Shown here: positions 26,601-34,775 of the stretch, in pieces
Numbering within the stretch: the stretch's first letter is position 1
Layout: every line of letters starts with the position of its first letter
NCBI GenBank assembly: GCA_947629375.1
Contig: CANRDN010000007.1
Location: forward strand, 1 to 64,000
Length of the DNA: 64,000 nucleotides
Direction: 5' to 3'
Source: an uncultured Bacilli bacterium
Lineage (GTDB): Bacteria > Bacillota_I > Bacilli_A > RF39 > UBA660
Position numbers and translations under genes: made by a program
Notes under the pieces: generated by a model
Told to the model about the DNA's origin: nothing
What the model saw: the letters and a program-made list of their open reading frames with translations, nothing else
The model's database searches: none

Positions 26601-28249
26601 GTAATAAGAATGTAATATGGGCTAAATGATTTAAAATCTAATTTATCATCTTCAGTTCTTGCTTCTAATGTCCTTTCAAGGAAACCACTTAATTCGCACA
26701 TTTCCTCATAGTTAGTTGCAAAGAATCTCATCTGTTTGTCATTACTCCATACATGAGGTAAAATTTTAGCAAAATCCCACTCTGATTGAGTCTTTTCATC
26801 TACAAAGAATACAAGTTTTACATCTTCATAGCTGTGGAAAGTGATTATTTGAAGTAATAATTGTTTAATAAATTCACGAGTTTCTTCACTTTTACCAACT
26901 ACACCTAATATGAATTTTTCAGTCAAAGATATATTTATTGGAACATCAGTTAAGTCTTTTGATTTATTAACAAGAGTATTAGTAATCTCTTTTAAATCAT
27001 CTGTATCCATTGAGAAATGTTCTTCTGGATATTTGATATCAAGTTCTACCGGTCTATTTCCAATACCTAGTCTTAAATCCAAGAAGTCAGAGTGATCTAC
27101 TTTTCTTTCCCATAACTGTCTATTCTTAGTTAAAATAATTTTTTCACATTCTTCAAGTGTAATATAGTTTTCTATCAAGATTTGTTTTTGTTTCTTCATT
27201 ATAAGGTCAATTTCGTTTCTTTTGCCCTCAACATAAGCACCATATTTTTCTCTTCGTTCTTGCTCGTATTCTCTTTTCTTTTTCTTTTGATGTCTCTTTG
27301 TAAGAGTTGGCCACAAGAACATTGACATAAGCATTCCAAATCCCATTACTAGAGTTGGTAAGCATTGTTGCCATGTTTTATCACCACTTTGAATTGTTTC
27401 CAAAGTGTTCATTAAGCTTAACATTGAACTCATTCCCATAGTAATTTGAGGTCCAATTGTTAAGATAGCTGGCGTATCATCTTCTTGCTGTTTTCCAGGA
27501 GGAGTATCGATATTCATTTCTTCTTTTTCAATTATTGTTCTAAATCTTGGTGATCTATTGAAGTAATCATTTTCTTCATAAACTTCAAGTTCATTATTTT
27601 TCTCTTCGTCTGTAGGTTCAATGGCAATATTTGGCTTGTTATATAAATTAAATACATCCCCACTATACTTTGCTCTATCAAACGGATTGTTAGTAATTAA
27701 ATAATTTCCTAGAACTATTATTTTTAAACCAGTTATAAAAATAATATCCCCATGATTCAATAATTTTGTTCCAAGAACTCTTTCATTGTTAACATAAGTT
27801 CCAAATTTACTGTTTAAATCTGTAATTGCCCAATTACCATTGTTATATGTTAATTTTGCGTGTTCCTCGGATACCGTAGGAAGATTGAATATAATCTTAC
27901 ACAATTGACTTTTTCCAATTAAGATTTCACAAGGATTTTTAATCTCTATTTGAATATTGTTCTCATCATAAACAGGGCAACAATAAAGCAACGCTATTTC
28001 TTCTTGTTCAATCTGAATATAGTGAAATGTGTAATTTGTTAATTCTGTTTCACTTATAATTCTATCTTCTTCTATTATCTTGTTATCATTGTTACTCTTA
28101 AGTACCCATTTCCCATTTACATCTTGAATACTAAGTAATTTTCTTTCATTACCATTTTTGTCTCTATCTGAAACCCAATATGTTCCATCGACAGCTAATG
28201 GCAATGAAACTGAATATATTCTCTCCTTTTTAATTAAAGAAACTAACAT
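23645..28249 (-). CDS. essC: T7SS motor ATPase EssC (FtsK/SpoIIIE family)
   Basis: 1534 residues, usual for EssC. N-terminal FHA region (about 100-185, with SEEHAKLTYNNGNWAITDLN), then a membrane hairpin at ~265-315, then FtsK/SpoIIIE ATPase domains. Domain 1 has Walker A GMTGSGKSEF near 707-716 and Walker B LLIISDEFAEL near 826. Domain 2 has GSAGSGKEQM near 1052, where Ser/Thr after Lys is replaced by Glu. Domain 3 (from ~1350) has no recognisable Walker A and ends with IIISGLDKF. It is the membrane motor and substrate receptor for WXG proteins. First gene of the core operon. No EssA, EssB or EsaA gene is seen in the window. Confidence 0.97.
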   Translation of the reverse strand: MLVSLIKKERIYSVSLPLAVDGTYWVSDRDKNGNERKLLSIQDVNGKWVLKSNNDNKIIEEDRIISETELTNYTFHYIQIEQEEIALLYCCPVYDENNIQIEIKNPCEILIGKSQLCKIIFNLPTVSEEHAKLTYNNGNWAITDLNSKFGTYVNNERVLGTKLLNHGDIIFITGLKIIVLGNYLITNNPFDRAKYSGDVFNLYNKPNIAIEPTDEEKNNELEVYEENDYFNRSPRFRTIIEKEEMNIDTPPGKQQEDDTPAILTIGPQITMGMSSMLSLMNTLETIQSGDKTWQQCLPTLVMGFGMLMSMFLWPTLTKRHQKKKKREYEQERREKYGAYVEGKRNEIDLIMKKQKQILIENYITLEECEKIILTKNRQLWERKVDHSDFLDLRLGIGNRPVELDIKYPEEHFSMDTDDLKEITNTLVNKSKDLTDVPINISLTEKFILGVVGKSEETREFIKQLLLQIITFHSYEDVKLVFFVDEKTQSEWDFAKILPHVWSNDKQMRFFATNYEEMCELSGFLERTLEARTEDDKLDFKSFSPYYILITDNYKTSRNVPVMSRMLKLKNNIGMNVIVLNENLSTLPNECTTFLSISGRNGAVFESELTSDKQKEFAIDNYTQGNFIACCKKVANIPIKFAQDNYNLPNVVDFLEMYGVGKVEQLNCTYRWKMSNPTSTLQVPVGIDSHGMLFKIDIHEKAHGPHGLIAGMTGSGKSEFIISYVLSLAVNYHPNDVSFVLIDYKGGGLAGAFKNEDTGVKLPHLAGTITNLDTLEMNRSLVSIQSELRRRQAVFNEARQALNEGTIDIYKYQKFYKEGLVREPVSHLLIISDEFAELKAQQPEFMDQLISAARIGRSLGVHLILATQKPSGVVNDQIWSNARFRVCLKVQDKADSNDMIKVPDAAMIKQTGRFYLQVGYNEFFALGQSAWSGAPYFPTEKVKKKIDTAMNFVNNIGYVVKESDEIRTDKAAAQGEQLTNIVKYLSDVAKREKIEIKQLWLDKIPAIIYLDKLTEKYHYVHEPFNIAPVIGEFDDPFNQRQGILTLPLSTEGNTIVYGSAGSGKEQMLNAIIYNTITNHKPEEVNFYILEFGAESLRIFSKAPHVGDILYINDSEKINNLFKMLKGEVDKRKKLFSDFSGDYQTYIKQSGKTVPTYVVIINNYEAFNEVYGTYEDVILQLTREGSKYGIFFLFTTSASNMIRYRLAQNFSQKLVLRLNDESDYSSILGNVRGTKPSDIVGRGLINLGSIYEFQTASITQEEKLNDTIRQTCEELRNSTTFRAKGVPILPEKVTFNYVRDAFEGLNKLPVGIEKKSLDVSTVDLRKGYITLLTSLDITILKPIVNMLGKEISLLGETRFIGIDTEELIDTTKAEKCELINNNYDDSFKKIYDEVLSVHDAFQNSNFDKNSIASVPSTVIIISGLDKFMTKLTPENKKLFGKMFELGKELDKYCFLLVDSVDKFKKVEYDDWYRGTVNNTRGIWVGDGIANQFSIKLTKTTKDLYDEIGNKFGYVVERGMPVLIKLLEEGNGDEDNE

Positions 28250-28374
28250 ATCAATTCACCATCTTCCACTATTATCACACTATTTTACTCTAATGATATA
28301 ATAACATTTTTATCAAATCAAATCAATCAAATTTACACAAAATAATTATTAAAAATTTATTTTCAAATTAAAAG

Positions 28375-28390
28375 AAACGCCAAAGCGTTT
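28375..28390 (-). terminator. Short terminator after the 308-residue hypothetical gene
   Basis: AAACGC-TTTG-GCGTTT hairpin on the minus strand directly after the stop at 28391, followed by CTTTTAATTT. The stem is only 6 bp, so it is a modest terminator. Confidence 0.6.
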
Positions 28391-29317
28391 TTAAATATTT
28401 GCTAAAATAAAATCATATGCTCTTTTATTATATTCTTTTAAATGTGAGTCTTCCATTCCTGCTTTAAACTCATTTCTTGCTTTTTCAAAAGCCTTTTCGA
28501 AAGATTCACAATAGTTGTTAACTATTTCAAATTTTAATTCTTTATTTTCATCTTCAACTGTTTTAGCAATCATTACTTGTCCTCTCAATGCTTCAGGAAA
28601 TAATGGATGACAAGTAAATAGTGTTGAATTTACATCTTTGTAACCTTTGGTTGTTGCTGTACCAGTATTAGAGTGAATAATCGCTAAAGAACCATTCTTT
28701 CTATAAGTATTTCTGACACTTGCTTTCATAACATGAATTGGTATGCTTGCAAGAGTATACCTATTAAAAACTGGTTTATGAAAAGAGGACATTGTTCTTT
28801 CTCTTAAATCTATCTCAGAGCTTGGATTATCAAAGTGGTAGATATCAGAATAAGAGTTATCAGAATATTCAATACCATTTTCGTCGTAAAATTTTAAAGC
28901 ATAATAAGTCTCTAGTTTGGATTCATATTGTAATCCTGTTCTAAGATTATTCTGTTCTAGTAAATTTCTATCAAAAAGGACTCCCTGGTTGTACTCACAA
29001 ACTAAATCTTTGTTATCTAGATAAATAACCGTCCTAATAAAAGCTTTGTTTTTACCATTGAATGCAGGATTGCTACAATCGACGATAGGACTGTAATTAT
29101 TCAATGTAATAGATTTTTTATCATCTGCTATTGTAACCGTAAATTTAACATCACCTGTTTTATAGAACAAGTAGTTAATCTCCTTATATAGAACTTCTTC
29201 AAATTTAGGATTATTTACTAAAGCACTATCAAGTTTTACTTTTGCATCTTCAATAGTATTTCTTACAAATTCCTTTACTTCAAGAATATTTTTAAGTCCT
29301 TCACTTTCACCAGTCAT
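28391..29317 (-). CDS. Hypothetical protein, 308 residues
   Basis: No family recognised. ATG 29317 (MTGESEG) follows GAGGAGTGTGTGATT; a GTG at 29323 is too close to that site. Soluble mixed alpha/beta protein, helical at both ends (N-terminal EVKEFVRNTIEDAKVKLDSA; C-terminal FEKAFEKARNEFKAGMED), no signal peptide, no metal site. It lies between essC and ileS with its own terminator. A link to T7SS is possible by position only. Confidence 0.75.
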   Translation of the reverse strand: MTGESEGLKNILEVKEFVRNTIEDAKVKLDSALVNNPKFEEVLYKEINYLFYKTGDVKFTVTIADDKKSITLNNYSPIVDCSNPAFNGKNKAFIRTVIYLDNKDLVCEYNQGVLFDRNLLEQNNLRTGLQYESKLETYYALKFYDENGIEYSDNSYSDIYHFDNPSSEIDLRERTMSSFHKPVFNRYTLASIPIHVMKASVRNTYRKNGSLAIIHSNTGTATTKGYKDVNSTLFTCHPLFPEALRGQVMIAKTVEDENKELKFEIVNNYCESFEKAFEKARNEFKAGMEDSHLKEYNKRAYDFILANI

Positions 29318-29373
29318 AATCACACACTCCTCTATTCTATTAAATAGTATAACACACTTTCTTTATTTTTGTA

Positions 29374-29404
29374 TAGAAAAAAATAAAGCTCAAAATAAGC
29401 TTTA
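29374..29404 (-). terminator. Terminator after ileS
   Basis: TAAAGCT-TATTTTG-AGCTTTA hairpin (29384-29404) that includes the ileS stop codon, followed by six T on the minus strand. Confidence 0.85.
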
Positions 29405-32400
29405 CTTTTTAACTCTTTCTATATCTACTTTTACTTCAATACCATTTAGGTCAAGTACTTCTCCACTATTTTCTTTTTCAATTAATTCAAGAGATAATGT
29501 TTCATTTTTAATCATTTCTACAAAGTCTTTAATTGCGTGTTCAAACTTTTCATTTTTCTCATAATAAAGTTTAATTCTATCGACGATATCGAAGTCTTTA
29601 TTTTTTCTCATCTGTTGAACTTTACTGATTAATTCTCTTGCAATTCCTTCGTTTACAAGTTCATCTGTTAATACTGTATCAAGTATAATGAAGTTATTTC
29701 CTAAGTTTGCAGCATTAAATCCTTCACGAGAATTGATTCTTATATCGACCATTTCTTTATTAAGAGTGTACTCTTTATCTAATGTAACCTTAATTTCATT
29801 TCCATTAGATAAACTTATTATTTCATCTTGACTAAGTTCATTTAATTTTGTAGTTAAATCTTTGATGTTTTTACCAAAGACTGGGCCACATACTTTAAAG
29901 TTAGGTTTAATTGTAAATGTCATATATTCACTTAAATCTTTAGCATACTTTATCTCTTTGACATTTAATTCTTCGACAATTAAAGACTCTAAATCTTTAA
30001 TTGTATTCTTAACTTTGTTATCTAGTACTACTTCACTTATTGGTTGTCTAACTTTAATCTTAGCTTCTTCTCTTGCGTTTCTTCCAAGAGAGATTAAGTC
30101 TCTTACTAAGTCCATCTTAGTTTCGATTTTTTCATCGACCATTTTCTTATCGTAAACCGGATAATCAGCAAGATGAACTGATTTTTCACCAGTAAGTTTT
30201 GTATATATTTCTTCACTTGTAAATGGTACGATTGGAGCGATTAATTTACATACTCCACATAAAACTTCATAAGTTGTCTGATATACTGCTTTCTTACTGT
30301 TATCTAACTTGCTACCCCAGAATCTTCTTCTATTTCTTCTAATATACCAGTTAGATAAATCTTCATTTACAAAGTTATTTATTGCTTTAACTGCTTTATA
30401 AGCATCATAAGAATCCATAGATGTTGTTACTTCAAGAATTAGTTTATTATATTTTGAAAGCAACCATTTATCGATATCCTCAAGGTCCTTATACTCTACC
30501 TTAAATTTTCTTGGGTCAACCTTATCCGTATTAGCATACATTTGGAAGAAGGTATAAGTATTCTTTAAAGTATTGAAAAACTTTGATTGAACCTCTTTTA
30601 TTCCATCTTCATCAAATTTAAGTGGTGTCCAAACTGGACTTGTTGATAACATATACCATCTAGTTGGATCTGCTCCATAAGTTTCGATACATCCGAATGG
30701 TGATACAGCATTTCCTTTTGATTTATGCATTTTTTGACCATATTTATCAAGTATTAAGTCATTAACAAGAACATTCTTGTAAGGTGCTTTTCCCATTACG
30801 AATACTGATATAACTATTAGAGCATAGAACCATCCACGAGTTTGATCTATTCCTTCACAGATAAAATCTGCTGGAAATTGTGATTCAAATAATTCTTTGT
30901 TTTCAAATGGATAGTGGTATTGAGCAAAAGGCATACTTCCTGAATCGAACCAACAGTCCATTACTTCTTTAACACGTGTCATGTTTTTTCCACATTTTTG
31001 ACATTTAATGTGTACATCATCGACATATGGACGGTGTAATTCTATATTTTCATCGATTTTTTCCACTGCTTTTTCTACTAATTCTCTACGAGATCCGATC
31101 ATCTCATCGTGACCACACTCACATCTCCATAAAGGAATTGGTGTACCCCAATATCTATTTCTTGATATTGCCCAGTCATTTAAATTCTCAAGCCAATTTC
31201 CAAATCTTTTTTCCCCAACATATTGTGGAAACCAGTTAACTTTTTTATTTTCTTTGATTATCTTATCTTTTAAATCTGTTACTTTTATATAGATACTTGG
31301 CTTAGAATAGTAAACAAGTGGTGTATGACATCTCCAACAATGTGGATAATTATGTTCTATCTTTTGTTTCTTAAATAGTTTATCTTCACCTGATAGATAT
31401 TTAATTATATCTAGTTCTAGTTCCTTTTCGACAACTAGTCTTCCCTTCCAAGGTCCTTCTGTAAAGCATCCATTTTCATCGACTGGATTTAACACTGGTA
31501 AATCATATTTAAGACCTACTTCGTAGTCATCTTGACCAAAAGCAGGAGCAATATGAACGATGCCAGTACCATCTTCCATAGTAACATAGTCAGCACATAC
31601 AACATAGAAAGCTTTTTTATTTACTTTTAATATTGGTAAGAACTGTTCGTATTCTCTTCCTTCTAAGTCTTTTCCAAGATACTCTTCTACTACTTCGTAG
31701 TTATCTCCTAAAACCTTATTAGCAAGAGCTTTTGCTACGATAAAGTTATATCCTTTAGAAAGACATTTAACATATTTTTCATTTGGATTTACACACGCAG
31801 CAACATTTGATAAAAGTGTCCAAGGAGTTGTTGTCCATACAAGTAAATAAGTATTTTCTTCATCTTTCATTTTAAACGGAACAGTAACAGTGTTTACACT
31901 TACCATTTCATATCCTTGAGCTACTTCGTGACTAGCAAGTCCAGTACCACATCTTGGACAATAAGGAAGTATTTTTAATCCATCATAAATTAAGCCTTCA
32001 TCGAAGAACTTTTTAAGTATCCACCATTCAGTCTCAATATAAGAGTTATGATAAGTTACATATGGATTTTCAAGATCGATAAATTGTCCCATTAAATCTG
32101 TGAATTCTCTAAATGATTTTTCATTTTTCCAAACACTTTCACGACACTTTTCATTGAATTCTTTTATTCCATATTTTTCGATATCACTTTTACCAGTGAA
32201 TCCTAGTTCTTTTTCTACTTGAACTTCGACAGGCAATCCGTGAGTATCCCATCCTACTTTACGAAGTACTCTATTTCCCTGCATCGTCTTATATTTACAG
32301 AAAACATCTTTTAAAAGTTTTGCAAGCATATGGTGAATTCCTGGCATTCCGTTAGCTGTTGCTGGTCCATCGTAGAAAACGAAATTTTTACTATTCTTTC

Positions 32401-32500
32401 TATTTTCGATAGTCTTCTCTAAGATGTTCATCTTTTGCCAATTTTCACTTATTTTCTTTTCAACTTCACTATTTTTTCCCTTTTCCAACTCTTTAAACAT
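29402..32500 (-). CDS. ileS: Isoleucine-tRNA ligase, type 2 (eukaryote-like class)
   Basis: 1032 residues from ATG 32500 (AAGGGTGATATTT before it). Charges tRNA-Ile with isoleucine. HIGH-region PGIHHMLAKLLKD near residue 50, GWDTHGLPVE, editing domain in the 200-400 range, KMSKS-region KMHKSKGNAVSP near 590, and zinc-ribbon cysteines (CPRCGTG, CGH, CQKCGKN). The PGIHH form and ~1030-residue length are those of type 2 IleS, the class associated with low sensitivity to mupirocin. Expression is controlled by the upstream T-box. Confidence 0.97.
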   Translation of the reverse strand: MFKELEKGKNSEVEKKISENWQKMNILEKTIENRKNSKNFVFYDGPATANGMPGIHHMLAKLLKDVFCKYKTMQGNRVLRKVGWDTHGLPVEVQVEKELGFTGKSDIEKYGIKEFNEKCRESVWKNEKSFREFTDLMGQFIDLENPYVTYHNSYIETEWWILKKFFDEGLIYDGLKILPYCPRCGTGLASHEVAQGYEMVSVNTVTVPFKMKDEENTYLLVWTTTPWTLLSNVAACVNPNEKYVKCLSKGYNFIVAKALANKVLGDNYEVVEEYLGKDLEGREYEQFLPILKVNKKAFYVVCADYVTMEDGTGIVHIAPAFGQDDYEVGLKYDLPVLNPVDENGCFTEGPWKGRLVVEKELELDIIKYLSGEDKLFKKQKIEHNYPHCWRCHTPLVYYSKPSIYIKVTDLKDKIIKENKKVNWFPQYVGEKRFGNWLENLNDWAISRNRYWGTPIPLWRCECGHDEMIGSRRELVEKAVEKIDENIELHRPYVDDVHIKCQKCGKNMTRVKEVMDCWFDSGSMPFAQYHYPFENKELFESQFPADFICEGIDQTRGWFYALIVISVFVMGKAPYKNVLVNDLILDKYGQKMHKSKGNAVSPFGCIETYGADPTRWYMLSTSPVWTPLKFDEDGIKEVQSKFFNTLKNTYTFFQMYANTDKVDPRKFKVEYKDLEDIDKWLLSKYNKLILEVTTSMDSYDAYKAVKAINNFVNEDLSNWYIRRNRRRFWGSKLDNSKKAVYQTTYEVLCGVCKLIAPIVPFTSEEIYTKLTGEKSVHLADYPVYDKKMVDEKIETKMDLVRDLISLGRNAREEAKIKVRQPISEVVLDNKVKNTIKDLESLIVEELNVKEIKYAKDLSEYMTFTIKPNFKVCGPVFGKNIKDLTTKLNELSQDEIISLSNGNEIKVTLDKEYTLNKEMVDIRINSREGFNAANLGNNFIILDTVLTDELVNEGIARELISKVQQMRKNKDFDIVDRIKLYYEKNEKFEHAIKDFVEMIKNETLSLELIEKENSGEVLDLNGIEVKVDIERVKK

Positions 32501-32517
32501 AAATATCACCCTTATTT

Positions 32518-32709
32518 TTATTTTTTATTACTATATAAAACTTTTCTTAGCTTTTTATCACAATTAATGTTACTGCTTGCTCTCGTTTCAGTAACTCCCT
32601 TTTTTACACTTTTCATTCCTTGTGCATATTTTGCACCATAATCAATTACTGGAACAACTTTATAACCAAAAATTGCACTTCCAGCCATTTTAAATCCTTT
32701 TACTGCCAT
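32518..32709 (-). CDS. Small basic protein between T-box and ileS (63 residues)
   Basis: ATG 32709 has a very strong site (AGGAGGTTTAATT) right after the T-box terminator, and the stop is 17 bp before the ileS start. The product is basic with a mildly hydrophobic N-terminus (MAVKGFKMAGSAIFGYKVVP) and Lys/Ser/Asn-rich tail. No family recognised. The longer frame from 32772 runs through the T-box hairpin and is not real. Because it lies downstream of the T-box, it should be made only when isoleucine-charged tRNA is short, together with IleS. Confidence 0.75.
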   Translation of the reverse strand: MAVKGFKMAGSAIFGYKVVPVIDYGAKYAQGMKSVKKGVTETRASSNINCDKKLRKVLYSNKK

Positions 32710-32727
32710 AATTAAACCTCCTAAAAT

Positions 32728-32942
32728 AAAAAAAACGATATATTCCAAAGGACGAATATACCGTGTTACCACCTTATTTCATAGATAATCTATGCACTCA
32801 TAACTATAACGCGTTACCGTTTTTATCTTATCCATAAAACGCATCGGAAGTGATCTTAATTAAATATGACTTACGAATTTGCACCAACCATTCGCTCTCT
32901 TTAAGCTTTCTTTAATTACGTCTTCGTCATTTGCTGTTAACA
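32728..32942 (-). promoter_or_regulatory. Ile T-box riboswitch with terminator
   Basis: Minus strand. Stem I shows AGAGAG near 32900 and GGTTGGTGCAAATTC below it. The specifier is read as ATC (32854-32852, Ile) before ACTTCCG. The T-box proper is AGGTGGTAACACGG (32761-32774), which binds the tRNA CCA end. The terminator is a 9-bp stem with one wobble (32754-32762 with 32737-32745) followed by eight T (32728-32735). Uncharged tRNA-Ile should favour the antiterminator and read-through into the 63-residue gene and ileS. Confidence 0.93.
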
Positions 32943-32948
32943 ATTAAG

Positions 32949-32977
32949 ATTATATTACAAACGGATTGAATGTTCAA
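32949..32977 (-). promoter_or_regulatory. SigA-type promoter of the T-box ileS unit
   Basis: -35 TTGAAC (32972-32977), 17-bp spacer, -10 TATAAT (32949-32954). Transcription should begin about 32942, just before the T-box stem I. Confidence 0.9.
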
Positions 32978-32992
32978 GAAAAAATTATAAAA

Positions 32993-33766
32993 TCAAATTC
33001 TATTGATACCTGTTAAATAATATTTTCCATTTTCTCTTATAAATGAATATCTAAATGTTGCTACTTGTTCTTTCTTTAACTTTTCATAACTATTTGCAAT
33101 AACTGGATATTCACTACTAGGACCACTATGATAATTAAAAGTCATTGCACCACTTGCATCTTTGCTGTGATCAATATAATAAGCTTTCTCATATACATAA
33201 AGATAATTACCTGCAAATTCTTTATTGTAGAATTCTACTTTTATACCACCATTATCAAAATTATAACCACTGCAATTTGATATCTTAACTCCAAAAGTTT
33301 TATTTGAAGCATTATAAGTAATAGATAATAATCCGTTTTTTGTTTTAAAAGATTTTAATTCATAAATAGGAGTATTAAACAACTCTTTAATTTTAAATTC
33401 TACTTCATCACTAGGTATAACAGTTTCATAATTACAATTAGTAACAAAATTATCCTTTAGTAGATTGATTATTGCTGTGTAAATATAGTATTCACTCGTA
33501 AAGTTTCTTCCTTGATAATAAATATCACTAAATTCTTCTCCGAAGTTAGCTTCTAAAGTTTCAAAACTTACTTTTTCATAAATATCTTTATAAGGTATCT
33601 TTTCTAAATCTTCTTTAGTGTCACTACTACCTTCTTCTCGATAAGTAATATCAACATTCCCTACACCTTTGCTTAACCATACTCGATAAGAAATATAATA
33701 AAAAGCAAGTCCAAGTACCCCAAGTATAACTAAAGCTTTTACAAACCCTTTACCTATATTACTCAT
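32993..33766 (-). CDS. Membrane-anchored hypothetical protein, 257 residues
   Basis: A single N-terminal membrane helix (ALVILGVLGLAFYYISY, residues ~11-28) preceded by basic residues, with no lipobox or clear cleavage site, then a ~225-residue outside domain containing an early acidic stretch (REEGSSDTKEDLEK). The family is unknown. It follows the two TPR-like genes 33837-36209 on the same strand with a gap of 70 bp, and ends just before the ileS promoter. Confidence 0.75.
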   Translation of the reverse strand: MSNIGKGFVKALVILGVLGLAFYYISYRVWLSKGVGNVDITYREEGSSDTKEDLEKIPYKDIYEKVSFETLEANFGEEFSDIYYQGRNFTSEYYIYTAIINLLKDNFVTNCNYETVIPSDEVEFKIKELFNTPIYELKSFKTKNGLLSITYNASNKTFGVKISNCSGYNFDNGGIKVEFYNKEFAGNYLYVYEKAYYIDHSKDASGAMTFNYHSGPSSEYPVIANSYEKLKKEQVATFRYSFIRENGKYYLTGINRI

Positions 33767-33836
33767 ATTATCACCAATATTATTATAATACTTAAATAAT
33801 CTTTTTCAAAGTATTTACATCTCGGTAATTATTTAT

Positions 33837-34751
33837 TTACATTTTTCTTTTACCAGGTTTTATGTAAACTAATCTCTTAGAACTATCATTATCATTTTGA
33901 TAGAATCTTTTTCTTTCATTTATTTGTTTTAAAAGTCTTTTTACATTTTCTGTCTTATTTTTTGTCTTCGTTACTGTGTTGTAGTAAAGATCCCCCATAT
34001 TAGTATCACCTTGTTTATAGTACTCTATGGCACATAGAAGTTTTGCAATATCTCTTTCTTCCAAAGACATATTTAATTTTTCACAAGCATCTTCTATATT
34101 TAGATTATTCGATACAGCAAAGTTTGCAATTTCATAAAGTCTATCTTTATCTATTGGCTCTACGGGTTCTTTATATTCATCTTCTGTAAAAGTTGCTCTT
34201 GTATTTTTACCTTTTGTTTTAGTATCTAGAACTCTTTGTAATCTTGTAATTAGCTTAGAATAATCGTAAACATTTTCTTTATAAAATTTCTTAGCTACTT
34301 CTTGAGCTACAATTAAGTAATCGATAGCTTTCTCTAAATCACCTAATTTTTGATAACACATTCCCATTCTAAAATAGATGAAATCTCTTGGAAAATCACT
34401 CTCTTCAAGTATTTCTCCAAAGTATTTTAAACAACCTTCATAATCTCCAGCAAAATAAGCGTTTTTTCCAAGGTGAATTAAAGTCTTATAATCCACTTCA
34501 TTTTTAGGTACACAATATCTTAGAACAATATGTTTATTTTCTCTTTCATCTATACTAAAAGAAGTCATATCATCATATTGTCTAACTAGAAAATGGATTA
34601 CTTTTCTTTGTTTGCCTCCCATTGGTTCAAGTCTCATAATTCCGTGATTTTTTACAAGTTCATTATGTTTTTCTTCAACAAATGCAATATCACTAGCCGT
34701 TGGGCACACTGTTACTCCCTTGTATATATATTCTTTTCCATCTTCTATCAT
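33837..34751 (-). CDS. TPR-repeat protein, 304 residues
   Basis: A soluble helical protein with two clear tetratricopeptide-type helix pairs at about residues 90-160 (KNAYFAGDYEGCLKYFGEIL and GMCYQKLGDLEKAIDYLIVA), a scaffold for protein-protein contacts. The C-terminus is very basic (GKRKM end). ATG follows AGGAGAACATT. It lies 24 bp after the larger TPR-like gene and probably works with it. Partner unknown. Confidence 0.8.
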   Translation of the reverse strand: MIEDGKEYIYKGVTVCPTASDIAFVEEKHNELVKNHGIMRLEPMGGKQRKVIHFLVRQYDDMTSFSIDERENKHIVLRYCVPKNEVDYKTLIHLGKNAYFAGDYEGCLKYFGEILEESDFPRDFIYFRMGMCYQKLGDLEKAIDYLIVAQEVAKKFYKENVYDYSKLITRLQRVLDTKTKGKNTRATFTEDEYKEPVEPIDKDRLYEIANFAVSNNLNIEDACEKLNMSLEERDIAKLLCAIEYYKQGDTNMGDLYYNTVTKTKNKTENVKRLLKQINERKRFYQNDNDSSKRLVYIKPGKRKM

Positions 34752-34775
34752 AATGTTCTCCTATCTATTTTTTTA

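Noticed and set aside
32710-32772. N-terminal extension of the 63-residue protein
   Set aside because: It would translate the T-box antiterminator and terminator; the strong SD marks 32709.
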